A DNA stretch of 64,000 bases from Vulcanimicrobiota bacterium (GTDB lineage Bacteria > Vulcanimicrobiota > Vulcanimicrobiia > Vulcanimicrobiales > Vulcanimicrobiaceae): positions 248,001-312,000 of the forward strand of contig JAAXCW010000003.1 of assembly GCA_013036095.1 (NCBI GenBank), read 5' to 3'. A model generated the notes under the pieces. It ran no database searches. It was not told where the DNA came from and saw only the letters and a program-made list of their open reading frames with translations. The position numbers and the translations under genes were made by a program. This document shows, one piece after another, positions 33,372 to 41,870 of this stretch (position 1 is its first letter; every line of letters begins with the position of its first letter).

Positions 33372-34130
33372 TTAGTCCCCGAAGGGGAACGCGTAATTCG
33401 GCGGAGGCGCGATCGGCTCGCCGACCTCCAAGACGATCTGCTGATGGGCGCGGAGTGGAATTGATGCGAGATCGCCGTTGTATTGCGACCCGTTGACGAA
33501 GGCGGTGACAGAGCCTTTGAATGGACCAATCTGGTTCCGGCTCAGTGGCTGTCCCCAGAGGTCGAAGAAGTTTCCGAGCGTGTAGTTTCCGCCGTTCGGT
33601 GAAACAATGCTGCCGGCTTCGATATGGATGATGCCGCTCGGATCGTGCGTGTGAATCCAGTACAAGCAACCTTGCGTGGGCGAGAGCGAGGCCATTCCCA
33701 AATATGGCGGCACCTGTACCTGAACGCCATGATTGAAGATCGCGAGGTGCGTGTGCACGTGCAGCACGGCCGCCTCGGAGCTCTGGCACGGAATGTTGTC
33801 GACCGGCAGGCTGCGCCCGCCCATAATGGTGTCACCGATAAAACCGTGCGCCGGATCGGGAGTCGGAAACGCTCGTTTGCCGACGGCTGCGCCGTCTTTT
33901 AGCTGGATCGGCTTCGCGCTTGCGTTGGGGCCCGGCGTCGGGGTAGCGGTCACGAAACTCTGCTGCGCGTTGCGCTTGGAATTCTGGACGGCCGACATGA
34001 TGCCGAAGCCCACAAAAATCAGCACGATAATAACGGCGAGGCCGATGTAGACCGGAACCATGGGATCGCGCCGCGGCGGCGGACCCGAACCTCCACGGTG
34101 TTGACGACGGCGATCTGCGCGAGAACTCAT
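33372..34130 (-). CDS. Membrane-anchored His-motif protein of unknown function
   Basis: 252 aa. Basic N-terminus, one membrane anchor (VPVYIGLAVIIVLIFVGFGI, about 25-44), a Thr/Pro linker and an outer domain. The domain holds two striking motifs, AVLHVHTHLAIF and CLYWIHTHDPSGIIHIE, plus two Cys (PCQSS, QGCLY); these are likely metal ligands (inference). No named family recognised. ATGA overlap with hldD upstream, so it is translationally coupled to the cluster. Confidence 0.65.
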   Translation of the reverse strand: MSSRADRRRQHRGGSGPPPRRDPMVPVYIGLAVIIVLIFVGFGIMSAVQNSKRNAQQSFVTATPTPGPNASAKPIQLKDGAAVGKRAFPTPDPAHGFIGDTIMGGRSLPVDNIPCQSSEAAVLHVHTHLAIFNHGVQVQVPPYLGMASLSPTQGCLYWIHTHDPSGIIHIEAGSIVSPNGGNYTLGNFFDLWGQPLSRNQIGPFKGSVTAFVNGSQYNGDLASIPLRAHQQIVLEVGEPIAPPPNYAFPFGD

Positions 34131-35158
34131 GCGCTGCGATTAAGTGCAGCGGACGATTCGGCCTGCGCCGGGTCGAGTCCGCGGCCGGGCAGCAAGTAAT
34201 TGGAGACGTAGTCGTCGACGGCGCGATCGAGCGCCGTTACGGGACGATCGTAGCCCGCGGCGCGGAGCCGGTCAATCGTGGCGCACGTGTTGTATTGGTA
34301 CTTGTCGCGCAACTGGTCCGGCATGTCGACGAATTCGATGCGCTCGGGAGCGCGGAGCGATCGGAAGATCGGCCGCACGAGGTCGAGCCATGTGTGCGCC
34401 TCCCCCGAGCCGAGGTTGAACAGACCGAAGGCCTCGCGATCGGCCAAGTGCAGCGTCATCTCGGCGGCGTCTTTGACGTAGAGAAAGTCGCGCCGCTGTT
34501 CGCCGTCGCGATACTCGCTGCGGTAACTTTTGAACAACTGAATGCCGCCGGTCTCCTGGATTTGACGAAACGCTTTATCCACCAAGCTGCGCATATCGCC
34601 TTTGTGCTGCTCGTTGGGTCCGAAGACGTTGAAGTATTTTAATCCGGTGATTTTGTCGGACCAGCCGTTGTCGCGCGCGAAGACGTCGAAGCGGTGCTTT
34701 GAATACGCATACATGTTTAGCGGCCGGAGCGTATCGAGCTCGCTATCGTCGCGCAGGTTGCGCTCCAGCCCGCCGTACGTTGCCGCGGATGAAGCGTAGA
34801 CGAACCGGACATTGTGTTCTATCGCCCACTGCGCCAAGTGTTTGGTGTACTCGTAGTTGTTGCGCATCAAAAACGCGGTGTCGGTTTCGGTGGTTGACGA
34901 GCAAGCGCCTAAATGCATCAGCGTTGTAACGTCTTTGAAATCGCCGGGCCGCGCAAGGAGTGCGCATTCGAAATCGCTTGCGTCTGCGTAGTCCCGGTAG
35001 CGCAGCGGGACGAGATTTTTCCACTTTTCGGATTGATCGAGCCTGTCGACGATCAGGATGTCGTCGATGCTGCGCAGGTTCAGCGCCCAGACGAGCGCGC
35101 TGCCGATAAATCCGGCACCGCCCGTTACCACGATTCGGCCGCGTTCGAGGAGGGGCAT
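34127..35158 (-). CDS. hldD: ADP-L-glycero-D-manno-heptose-6-epimerase
   Basis: 343 aa from ATG 35158. Rossmann motif VVTGGAGFIGSALVW, Ser/Tyr/Lys SDR triad (ASSAATYGG; YAYSKHRFD), GLKYFNVFGPNEQHKGDM and LFNLGSGEAHTW are those of HldD/RfaD, which makes the L,D-heptose donor for LPS inner core. This supports a diderm envelope. It sits inside the copper/cytochrome run, 17 nt after the permease, without an obvious functional tie. Confidence 0.85.
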   Translation of the reverse strand: MPLLERGRIVVTGGAGFIGSALVWALNLRSIDDILIVDRLDQSEKWKNLVPLRYRDYADASDFECALLARPGDFKDVTTLMHLGACSSTTETDTAFLMRNNYEYTKHLAQWAIEHNVRFVYASSAATYGGLERNLRDDSELDTLRPLNMYAYSKHRFDVFARDNGWSDKITGLKYFNVFGPNEQHKGDMRSLVDKAFRQIQETGGIQLFKSYRSEYRDGEQRRDFLYVKDAAEMTLHLADREAFGLFNLGSGEAHTWLDLVRPIFRSLRAPERIEFVDMPDQLRDKYQYNTCATIDRLRAAGYDRPVTALDRAVDDYVSNYLLPGRGLDPAQAESSAALNRSA

Positions 35159-35175
35159 GCGGTTTACGTTTGCCG

Positions 35176-36285
35176 TTAGTGGGCGTGGCCCTCGTGAGCC
35201 GGGCAGCTGTGCGTCATCGGATGTTTGACGTTCACATACCACAGCGCGATTGCAAGGGCGCCGAGCGCAAGATTCAGCCAAAACGTGTAGTTGATTGCGA
35301 ACAGCGACAGGTCTGCGCGAATATGCGGATTGGCGTGCGGGATTGCCCCGAAGGCGCCGAAGACGAACTGCATGATGATGCCGGCGGCGACCATCGTGAC
35401 GAAGAACACGCCGCCGATGTAGACCGCCATTTTCAAACCGTAGTAACGCCGGTAAACGTCGAGCAGCGGCAATACGATGAGATCGGCATACAAGAAGCTG
35501 AGAACGCCGCCGAAGCTGATGCCGCTGCCCCACAGGATCGCCGCCATAGGAACGTTGCCTATGGAGCACACGAAAGAGACGATCGCGACCAGCGGGCCGG
35601 CGACCGCGTTCGCAACCAGCTGCACTCCCGGCGGCGCACCATGAAGGAAGAATGCGCCCCAGATACCGGCCGGAATGAAAATACCAAGTACGCCGGCGAT
35701 CAAGAAACCGGCTGCCAAATCTTTCCAAAGCATCGAGACGTCCATCACGAATGTTTGGGCGATCGTCACCGGAGTTTGCGGGTTGCGTAGTTTATCCCAG
35801 AACGTTTCGCCGGCGACGGTTTCGTCTTCGCCCGTCGCTTCGTCGAGATGGCGCCGAGCTTCGGCGATCAGCGCCGTGGGATACGTCGCTTTGACGATCA
35901 GCGCCATGATCGCGATCAGGAGAACGCCGCCCACCCACTCCGCCGCTGTGAACTGCCACCCCATCAGCAGGTAGAGGATGATGCCGAGTTCGATCACGAG
36001 ATTCGTCGAAGCGAAGAGAAACGCGAGCGAAGGAATGAATGCGGCGCCTTTTTTGAAGAGCGTCTTGCTCATCGCCGCCGCGGCGTACGAACAGGAAGAG
36101 CTCGCCGCGCCGTAAGCGGTTGCGAGCGCGATCTCGCGCAGACCGTTCCGGCCAAGCTGCGCGGTCATGCGCTCTTTCGAGACAAGCGTCTGAATTGCGG
36201 CCGAAAGAAAGAAACCCAGGACCAGGCTCCACGCGACCTGCCAGAACATTCCCGCGGCGAGCAAGAGCGCCTGAAGGAGCATCAT
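35176..36285 (-). CDS. Permease (ArsP/DUF318 type) with His/Cys-rich tail
   Basis: 369 aa with eight or more membrane helices. Family landmarks include AYGAASSSCSYAAAAMSKTL and SFVCSIGNVPMAAILWGSGI, typical of the PF03773 permease family that includes organoarsenical exporters. A cytoplasmic loop (~residues 150-190) is charged. The C-terminal HPMTHSCPAHEGHAH is an apparent metal-binding tail. Start overlaps the multicopper oxidase stop (ATGA). Transported ion unknown; context suggests copper or another soft metal. Confidence 0.8.
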   Translation of the reverse strand: MMLLQALLLAAGMFWQVAWSLVLGFFLSAAIQTLVSKERMTAQLGRNGLREIALATAYGAASSSCSYAAAAMSKTLFKKGAAFIPSLAFLFASTNLVIELGIILYLLMGWQFTAAEWVGGVLLIAIMALIVKATYPTALIAEARRHLDEATGEDETVAGETFWDKLRNPQTPVTIAQTFVMDVSMLWKDLAAGFLIAGVLGIFIPAGIWGAFFLHGAPPGVQLVANAVAGPLVAIVSFVCSIGNVPMAAILWGSGISFGGVLSFLYADLIVLPLLDVYRRYYGLKMAVYIGGVFFVTMVAAGIIMQFVFGAFGAIPHANPHIRADLSLFAINYTFWLNLALGALAIALWYVNVKHPMTHSCPAHEGHAH

Positions 36286-37697
36286 CCGTATTGAACCAGC
36301 GTCATCATCCCGTCCATCATATGAATCGCATTGTGGCAGTGCAACAGCCAGCGGCCCGGAGGTGAATCGGCGCGAAAACGCCAGCTCAGCGTTCCCCCGT
36401 TCCCGCGCACCAGCGACGTATCTTTCGGCAGCGGTCGCGCGAGCGGAAGGCCGTCGACTTCCGTAACTTCAAAAACGTGTCCATGCAAATGCATCGGATG
36501 GTCCATGTCGGTCTTATTGGTGAAACGGACCGTGACGAGGTCGTTACGGTGCACGTTGATCCGCTGCGTATTCGGATAGGTCTTGCCGTTGATCGTCCAG
36601 CGCGAGCTGCCGTATTTCCCGTCATCTAAAACGAAATCGTAGTGCTTTGCGCCCTGCGCCGGCATCACGCTGCCGGTACCGCCCGCTTTCACATACGTGA
36701 AGTAATCGGTACCTTCGAGCGATTGCGGATTGCTAAGCGGCGAAGTGTTTTCCATGCCGGGCGTGTGCACGACGGCCGCCTGCTCGTAGGCGAGGGGATC
36801 GGTCGAAAGGCCTTGCAGCAGCCATGCGCCGGGCTCGCTGACTTCAAACCACGCGTCGTATCGTTCGGCGACGCCCACGCGAAGTGCGTCTACCTCCACG
36901 GGCTGCGGAAGTTGGTTGCCGTCGCTGTGCGTGACGGTCAAGCGATGTCCGGCGAGCCTAACGTAGCGCGTCTGTGTCGGATTGGCGTTCAGAATGCGCA
37001 GCCGCACGTGCTGGCCGACTTTGACCGCTAACCGTTTGGTGTTCGGATAGGAAGCGCCGTTGATGCAGTGCGCGCTGAACGCGACCTCGTCGCCCATCTT
37101 GTCGTCGTTCATCTGTATGAGTTCGGGCGACCCGGCTGGATCGGTCATCGGAGCGCTGCCGACGCCCATCATTGCGGGTTGGACCGTTGCCATTTTTGGA
37201 ACGTCATGAAAGACGAGCGCGAACTCCGCATCGGCCCGCTGATCGCGTGGATCCTCGACGACGATCATGCCGAAGAGCCCGCGCAACAAACCATCGCTGA
37301 TGTGATCGTGATACCAGCGTGTGCCCGGCGGCTCGGGCGAAAATTCGTAGAGAAACGATCCGCCCGGCGGAACGGCCGGCTGCGAAACGCCCTCCGATCC
37401 GTCCATCTTGTTCGGCAAGATCATCCCGTGCCAATGAATGGTCGAGCCTTGTCCGGTGTTGTTGATGAATTTCGCGCGCAGCCGCTGCCCGTGGACGACG
37501 CGCAGCAGCGGTCCGGGAATGCCGCCGTTAAAACCGAGCCCGGCGAAATTCTGGCCCGGAACGGGCGAGAAACGAAGGGGTCCGGCAGTTAGCGTGTATT
37601 GCACGACATCGCTTGCCAGCGCGCGCTCCGAAAGCGGCGCCAGCGCGGCGACGGCCACCGCGCCGCCGCTCGCCCGCAAAAAGGAAGACCGTCGCAT
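36282..37697 (-). CDS. Multicopper oxidase, Tat-exported
   Basis: 471 aa from ATG 37697 (TAATG junction with the cytochrome-porin); the longer open frame upstream is a shadow. Tat signal (MRRSSFLRASGGAVAVAAL). All copper ligands are in place: IHWHGM, WYHDHIS, HPMHLHGHVFE and HCHNAIHMMDGM, the last with the T1 Cys and axial Met. CueO/CotA-like three-cupredoxin size without a long Met-rich insert. It couples oxidation of a metal ion or organic donor to O2 reduction in the periplasm. Confidence 0.93.
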   Translation of the reverse strand: MRRSSFLRASGGAVAVAALAPLSERALASDVVQYTLTAGPLRFSPVPGQNFAGLGFNGGIPGPLLRVVHGQRLRAKFINNTGQGSTIHWHGMILPNKMDGSEGVSQPAVPPGGSFLYEFSPEPPGTRWYHDHISDGLLRGLFGMIVVEDPRDQRADAEFALVFHDVPKMATVQPAMMGVGSAPMTDPAGSPELIQMNDDKMGDEVAFSAHCINGASYPNTKRLAVKVGQHVRLRILNANPTQTRYVRLAGHRLTVTHSDGNQLPQPVEVDALRVGVAERYDAWFEVSEPGAWLLQGLSTDPLAYEQAAVVHTPGMENTSPLSNPQSLEGTDYFTYVKAGGTGSVMPAQGAKHYDFVLDDGKYGSSRWTINGKTYPNTQRINVHRNDLVTVRFTNKTDMDHPMHLHGHVFEVTEVDGLPLARPLPKDTSLVRGNGGTLSWRFRADSPPGRWLLHCHNAIHMMDGMMTLVQYG

Positions 37698-39466
37698 TAC
37701 GTGCCGATGTTGAGCGGGACGTCCAACTCCTGCCCATCGTATTGGATGTGTACGATCCACGGGCCGCCCATCGAAAATTCGACGCGGCCGGTGAACGTAT
37801 GCGGATCGGAGGGCAGCGGCTGCAACTGCACCATTGCCGTGTGGTGCGTGCCCGTTCCCATGCGCATGACCGGAAGAACGCGGACAAACGGGGGCGGCGT
37901 TCCCGGGAACGTCACGCTGATTGTTGCGAAATCGACCGGCGCCGCCGGCGAGAACGTAACAGTTGGGGCTGTGTTGTTGATGCCGCCGTCGAGCGCCGTA
38001 AGATAAGCCACGATGTCGGAGACTTCCGCGGCGTTGAACCCGAAGTTCGGCATCGGCACGCGCGGATGCACGATGAAGTCTGCGATCTGATCGTTCGACA
38101 TATGGTGCTCGATTCCGAACAGAGCCGGTCCGATCCGGCCGCCCTTCAGACCCGCGCCGTGACAACCTGCGCAGCCGTTGGATTGCACGAGCTGCGCGCC
38201 GTTGTTCGCGTCGCCGGCCGCGGGCGTTGCGGGTGCGGCGGAAGCGTCAGCACCCGGAACCGCCTGCGCGGGGTGCAGCAGCGGTTGCGCGCTAAAAATT
38301 GCCGGCACATCGTGTCCGTTCGAGAGAATCCGATGGCCGTTATCCCATGGTCCGGCGTACGCGAGCCGGAACAGTATCTGCGGTTTTTGCGCCGGAACCA
38401 TCCGGACTTCGCCGATCATCGCGAGATTCGGTTGGAAGTTGTGCGAGAGATCGACGAGGTATTGCCGGTCGAGCGAGTCGCCGGAAGCGACGTCGTACCG
38501 GACGAGGACGTGGTCTCGTGCGAAGTCGCGTTCCGCTTCAAAGAAGAACCCATTTGACGTCGTGTCGGCAGTGTCGACGTCCGGCTGTGTGTCGTTTCCA
38601 TGATAGTACATCGTTTGGAAATGCCAGCGGCTGTCTTGATATGAGAGATACGCTCCTTGACGCGACCACCGATCGCTGAACAGAAAATCGCCGGAATCCG
38701 GATCGAGCACCGGCGCGTCGCCGCGCATCGCCACCAATCCAAGCTCCCACGGAATCTGCATGCCGCCATAGGAGATGTTGAAATCGTAAGCGCGCGGATG
38801 CACACTCTTGTTGAAGTTGAGCGCTTCACTCGTCGGGCCGCTTCCGGTGAGATACGACGCGTTATACATGAACTCGTTGCTCATGCCGGAGAACGCGACC
38901 CCCCACCGGGCGTCGGCTGCGTTGAAGTCGTTCTGGCCCGTGGTTTGCGACGCGAGCAGATAGCCCGAAGGCGTCCATGAGTGCGCGGGCATGAACGGGA
39001 AGGGCGTGTGGAATTTTCCGACTTGCAGCGAGTTGGTGCCACCGAACAAACCGTTCCACGAGAGCCACACCTGCTCGGTGCGGCCGATTGTGCCCGAATC
39101 GATGATGTGCTGCTCGGCGTACCACGTGAAATCTTTTCCGAGAAAACCGCCGCCCAGCACCGAGAGATCACCGACCTGGGTGTATCCTTTTTGATCTCCC
39201 GTAGTAAGCACCGTATCAACATACATGCGGACGGCAATCGGCAACGCTTGATCCTGAGCGTGCCGATCGAGAATTTGGAAATTGGTCATCATCACCATCA
39301 TGCCGTAGCGCGTCATGCCCGGGAACGTGGTGTGACAGGTTTGACACGAAACGCCTTGCCCGTTGGCAAAGACGGGAACGGCTTCAGCGCGTCCGGCGAC
39401 GGCTGCCGTGATCGCCACAGTCGCGCACATCGCGCGAACCGCGGCAACGAAAATGCGTTGCAACAC
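37697..39466 (-). CDS. Outer-membrane cytochrome-porin fusion with a second cytochrome c domain and a YtkA-like domain
   Basis: 589 aa from GTG 39466 with GGAGG upstream. Signal peptide to Ala29; heme site 1 at C41-QTC-H45 in PVFANGQGVSCQTCHTTFPG, the N-terminal signature seen in fused cytochrome-porins such as Cyc2. Residues ~75-400 alternate as amphipathic strands (FTWYAEQHII, VWLSWNGL, WHFQTMYYHG), a porin-type barrel. After an Ala/Pro linker comes a class I cytochrome c domain: C432-AGC-H436, Met ligand in RVPMPNF (~472). Residues ~500-589 resemble FixH/YtkA domains (VMRMGTGTHH, FSMGGPW). Likely moves electrons across the outer membrane. Confidence 0.8.
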   Translation of the reverse strand: MLQRIFVAAVRAMCATVAITAAVAGRAEAVPVFANGQGVSCQTCHTTFPGMTRYGMMVMMTNFQILDRHAQDQALPIAVRMYVDTVLTTGDQKGYTQVGDLSVLGGGFLGKDFTWYAEQHIIDSGTIGRTEQVWLSWNGLFGGTNSLQVGKFHTPFPFMPAHSWTPSGYLLASQTTGQNDFNAADARWGVAFSGMSNEFMYNASYLTGSGPTSEALNFNKSVHPRAYDFNISYGGMQIPWELGLVAMRGDAPVLDPDSGDFLFSDRWSRQGAYLSYQDSRWHFQTMYYHGNDTQPDVDTADTTSNGFFFEAERDFARDHVLVRYDVASGDSLDRQYLVDLSHNFQPNLAMIGEVRMVPAQKPQILFRLAYAGPWDNGHRILSNGHDVPAIFSAQPLLHPAQAVPGADASAAPATPAAGDANNGAQLVQSNGCAGCHGAGLKGGRIGPALFGIEHHMSNDQIADFIVHPRVPMPNFGFNAAEVSDIVAYLTALDGGINNTAPTVTFSPAAPVDFATISVTFPGTPPPFVRVLPVMRMGTGTHHTAMVQLQPLPSDPHTFTGRVEFSMGGPWIVHIQYDGQELDVPLNIGT

Positions 39467-39506
39467 GCGGGTCCCTCCGTTTGAGCATAGTCAAAAAATG
39501 CAGAGA

Positions 39507-40052
39507 CTACGCGAACGGAGGAGGACGCTGAAAGCGGCTGTTGCCTGCACTGGCAAAAAGCGCAACGGCGCGGGGCGCCGGGTCGATGAGTGCAAACGTC
39601 GCCGTTGCCGCGACGATACGCTCGAGATAACTTCCCGCTTCGTCGGCGCAGGCGATGCAGCGTTCGACGAGCTTGCTGAAGAGCGAAAGCACGTAGGCGG
39701 CGAGCAGCGCCGATGCGAGTTGCGTCGCGATTCCGCCCGGCGTGATGGCGCGACCTTCGAACGTTTCCGCCGCGCCAAAGAGCAAGATCTGCGCGGCTGC
39801 TAGCCGCGGAGCCAGCGCTAAGACCGAGCTTTCGACGGTCGAGCGCCGGAAGAGGCCCGCGCGAAGCAATGTGCTCGCGACAATAAGGGCGCCCAGCGCG
39901 ATCAGCGCGGCGGCGGAGACTTCCAGAGCCGGCGTGAGCCAGCCGTGATGCCCGTCGCCTGCCGTCGTGCCCGCCAGAGCGTAGCCCGCGACGTGGCCGG
40001 CAGCCATCGAGGGGACGATCGCGGCGAACCAGAGCGGCAGGCGTTTGCTCAC
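39507..40052 (-). CDS. Polytopic membrane protein, first gene of the cytochrome/copper cluster
   Basis: 181 aa from GTG 40052. About four hydrophobic segments (residues ~8-28, 45-64, 82-100 and 112-128). His residues stand at AAGHVAGYALAG and GDGHHGWL near the first helix. Not a family I can name. It lies 40 nt upstream of the cytochrome-porin on the same strand and is presumably the promoter-proximal gene of the operon. Confidence 0.6.
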   Translation of the reverse strand: MSKRLPLWFAAIVPSMAAGHVAGYALAGTTAGDGHHGWLTPALEVSAAALIALGALIVASTLLRAGLFRRSTVESSVLALAPRLAAAQILLFGAAETFEGRAITPGGIATQLASALLAAYVLSLFSKLVERCIACADEAGSYLERIVAATATFALIDPAPRAVALFASAGNSRFQRPPPFA

Positions 40053-40140
40053 GGCTGGGGGCTTCGCGAAGGGGCGGCCCTCCCCCCGGGGGCAACCGGG
40101 ACCCCCTCGTCATCGGTTGGAGAGAGCGTGAATAGCACAA

Positions 40141-40180
40141 GGGGGGCTCTTGAGCAGATGTCTAAGAGACCGGACCCCCC
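40141..40180 (+). repeat. G/C-run hairpin in the divergent promoter region
   Basis: GGGGGG-CTCTT pairs with AAGAG and CCCCCC, with an ACCGGA bulge on one side. It lies between the divergent starts at 40052 and 40223. The rest of the 170-nt gap is also rich in C and G runs. Function unknown. Confidence 0.4.
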
Positions 40181-40222
40181 AGCGAGTTAGAGCCCAAAAA
40201 ATAGGTACAAGGAAGCATCATT

Positions 40223-40771
40223 ATGAGCGCCCGGTTGCCCGTCGAGAATAGCGAAACCGTCAATTTGGTGTGCGCGCTGCTCGTGCGCTATCCGGAGATT
40301 GCGTCGATCCGCTCGATGCCCGGCGAGGGTATGGTGCGTTTTACTTTTGCGATCGGGCAGCGGATGGACCGCCAGACGCAGCGCGCCATGAGCGGCGAGA
40401 TCGAAGCGCACGTTAAGGCCTTTCTGGCGCTCTCGGGTGACGGCGGCGATTTGTGCGTCGAATGTGAATCCGAGCGGACGCTCAGCTTCGTGCACGTCAG
40501 CCGCGATCTCGCGACGTTCACAAAAGACGAACTGGGGATGCTGACGGGACTCTTCGCGCAGCGCTTTGGGGCGGCGCTGGTGCTCAATCCCGTACCGGAC
40601 GAACAGCCCGACGAAGATCCCGTCGCGCAAGACGAGCTGGTCGAGTGCGCGATCGAAGCTTTACGGGATCCGTCGCAGTCAAAGAGTCTTGTCGGCTTCC
40701 GTGAGGAAAAGCACGTACTCGTGTACTTCTTGAAATCGCGGAAGAAAGCAAAGGCTCCGGCGCGCCGATAA
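40223..40771 (+). CDS. Uncharacterised protein upstream of ymdB
   Basis: 182 aa, not recognised. N-terminal half has a mixed alpha/beta pattern (TVNLVCALLVRYPEIASIRS, MVRFTFAIGQ), the second half an acidic linker (PVPDEQPDEDPVAQDE) and a basic end (KSRKKAKAPARR). Soluble. It has AAGGAAG before the ATG and directly precedes the ymdB gene, so the two are probably co-transcribed. Confidence 0.6.
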   Translation: MSARLPVENSETVNLVCALLVRYPEIASIRSMPGEGMVRFTFAIGQRMDRQTQRAMSGEIEAHVKAFLALSGDGGDLCVECESERTLSFVHVSRDLATFTKDELGMLTGLFAQRFGAALVLNPVPDEQPDEDPVAQDELVECAIEALRDPSQSKSLVGFREEKHVLVYFLKSRKKAKAPARR

Positions 40772-40776
40772 CGACA

Positions 40777-41562
40777 CTGAATGTACTCCTGGTGGGCGAC
40801 GTCGTCGGATCGCCGGGACGCGAAACGCTCAAACGCTGCCTCCCGATGGCGCGCGATCAATACAAGATCGATGCGTGCATTGTCAATGGAGAGAATGCCG
40901 CCGGCGGATTCGGCTTGACGGTGCCGACTGCCGAAGAAATGTTCGAGACCGGCGTCGACTTCATCACGAGCGGCAATCACATTTTCGATAAGCGCGACTT
41001 CAAGTCGTATCTGGACTCCAGCGACCGCGTCATCCGGCCGGTCAATTATCCGCCGGGCGTCCCGGGCCGGGGTACCGGAACGTTCACCGTGAACGGCTCG
41101 ACGATCGGGGTCATAAACGTGATGGGCCGGACGTTCATGCCTCCGGTGGACGATCCGTTTCGGGCCGTGGATGCGGCGCTTGCGAACCTGAGCGCGCAGG
41201 CGCGCATTATCGTCGTGGACGTGCATGCCGAAGCGACCAGCGAGAAAGTCGCGCTCGGCCGGTACCTCGACGGTAAGGTCGCAGCCGTTTACGGAACACA
41301 CACACACGTCCAAACCGCCGACGAACAGATACTGCCGGGGGGGACAGCCTACATCAGCGACGTGGGTATGACCGGGCCGACCGAAGGCATCATCGGAATG
41401 GAGTCGGAAGCCGTCCTGGATCGCTTCATCACTGGATTTTCGGATAGGTTTTCCGTGGAGAAGACCGGCACGAAGCAGTTTTGCGCAGCGGTCGTAACCA
41501 TCGATACGGGCTCCGGGCGCGCGACGGAGATCAAACGCATATTTCAGCGAGGCATAGCATGA
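40777..41562 (+). CDS. ymdB: YmdB-family metallophosphoesterase (TIGR00282)
   Basis: 261 aa if started at CTG 40777 (reads NVLLVGDVVGSPGRETL); GTG 40792 is the first standard start but would remove the first strand. Metal-site motifs: GDVVGSPGR, NGENAAGGFGL, TSGNHIFDKRDF, DVHAEATSEKVA, GTHTHVQTAD. YmdB hydrolyses 2',3'- and 3',5'-cyclic nucleotides and in Bacillus affects motility and biofilm genes. Stop overlaps the spoVS ATG. No ATG, GTG or TTG lies between the last in-frame stop (40702) and GTG 40792. Confidence 0.9.
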   Translation: MNVLLVGDVVGSPGRETLKRCLPMARDQYKIDACIVNGENAAGGFGLTVPTAEEMFETGVDFITSGNHIFDKRDFKSYLDSSDRVIRPVNYPPGVPGRGTGTFTVNGSTIGVINVMGRTFMPPVDDPFRAVDAALANLSAQARIIVVDVHAEATSEKVALGRYLDGKVAAVYGTHTHVQTADEQILPGGTAYISDVGMTGPTEGIIGMESEAVLDRFITGFSDRFSVEKTGTKQFCAAVVTIDTGSGRATEIKRIFQRGIA

Positions 41563-41870
41563 TAGAGGATCCCGCAAAACCCGTCATCACGAGCAGCGTC
41601 CTTAAAGTTTCAGCCAAGAGCAACCCCAACTCGGTGGCCGGCGCCCTGGCCGCGGTTCTGCGCGAACGGCCTAGCGTCGAGCTGCAAGCCGTAGGGGCCG
41701 GCGCCATTAATCAGGCGGTCAAGGCGATTGCGATCGCGCGCAGCTACTTGGCCGGCCAGATGGATTTGAGTTGCGTGCCTTCCTTTATAGACGTGCAGAT
41801 AGACGGCAACGAGCGAACGGGCATCTCGCTACGGATAGAGCGCCGCTTGGAAGGGGAAGCGCAGCGCTAG
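41559..41870 (+). CDS. spoVS: Stage V sporulation protein S (SpoVS)
   Basis: 103 aa from ATG 41559. The whole Alba-like SpoVS core is visible: VLKVSAKSNPNSVAGALAAV, VELQAVGAGAINQAVKAIAI and FIDVQIDGNERTGISLRIE; the tail is ~10 residues longer than Bacillus SpoVS. The family is widespread in non-sporulating bacteria; a nucleic-acid-binding role is suspected. ymdB-spoVS is a conserved pair. Confidence 0.95.
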   Translation: MIEDPAKPVITSSVLKVSAKSNPNSVAGALAAVLRERPSVELQAVGAGAINQAVKAIAIARSYLAGQMDLSCVPSFIDVQIDGNERTGISLRIERRLEGEAQR

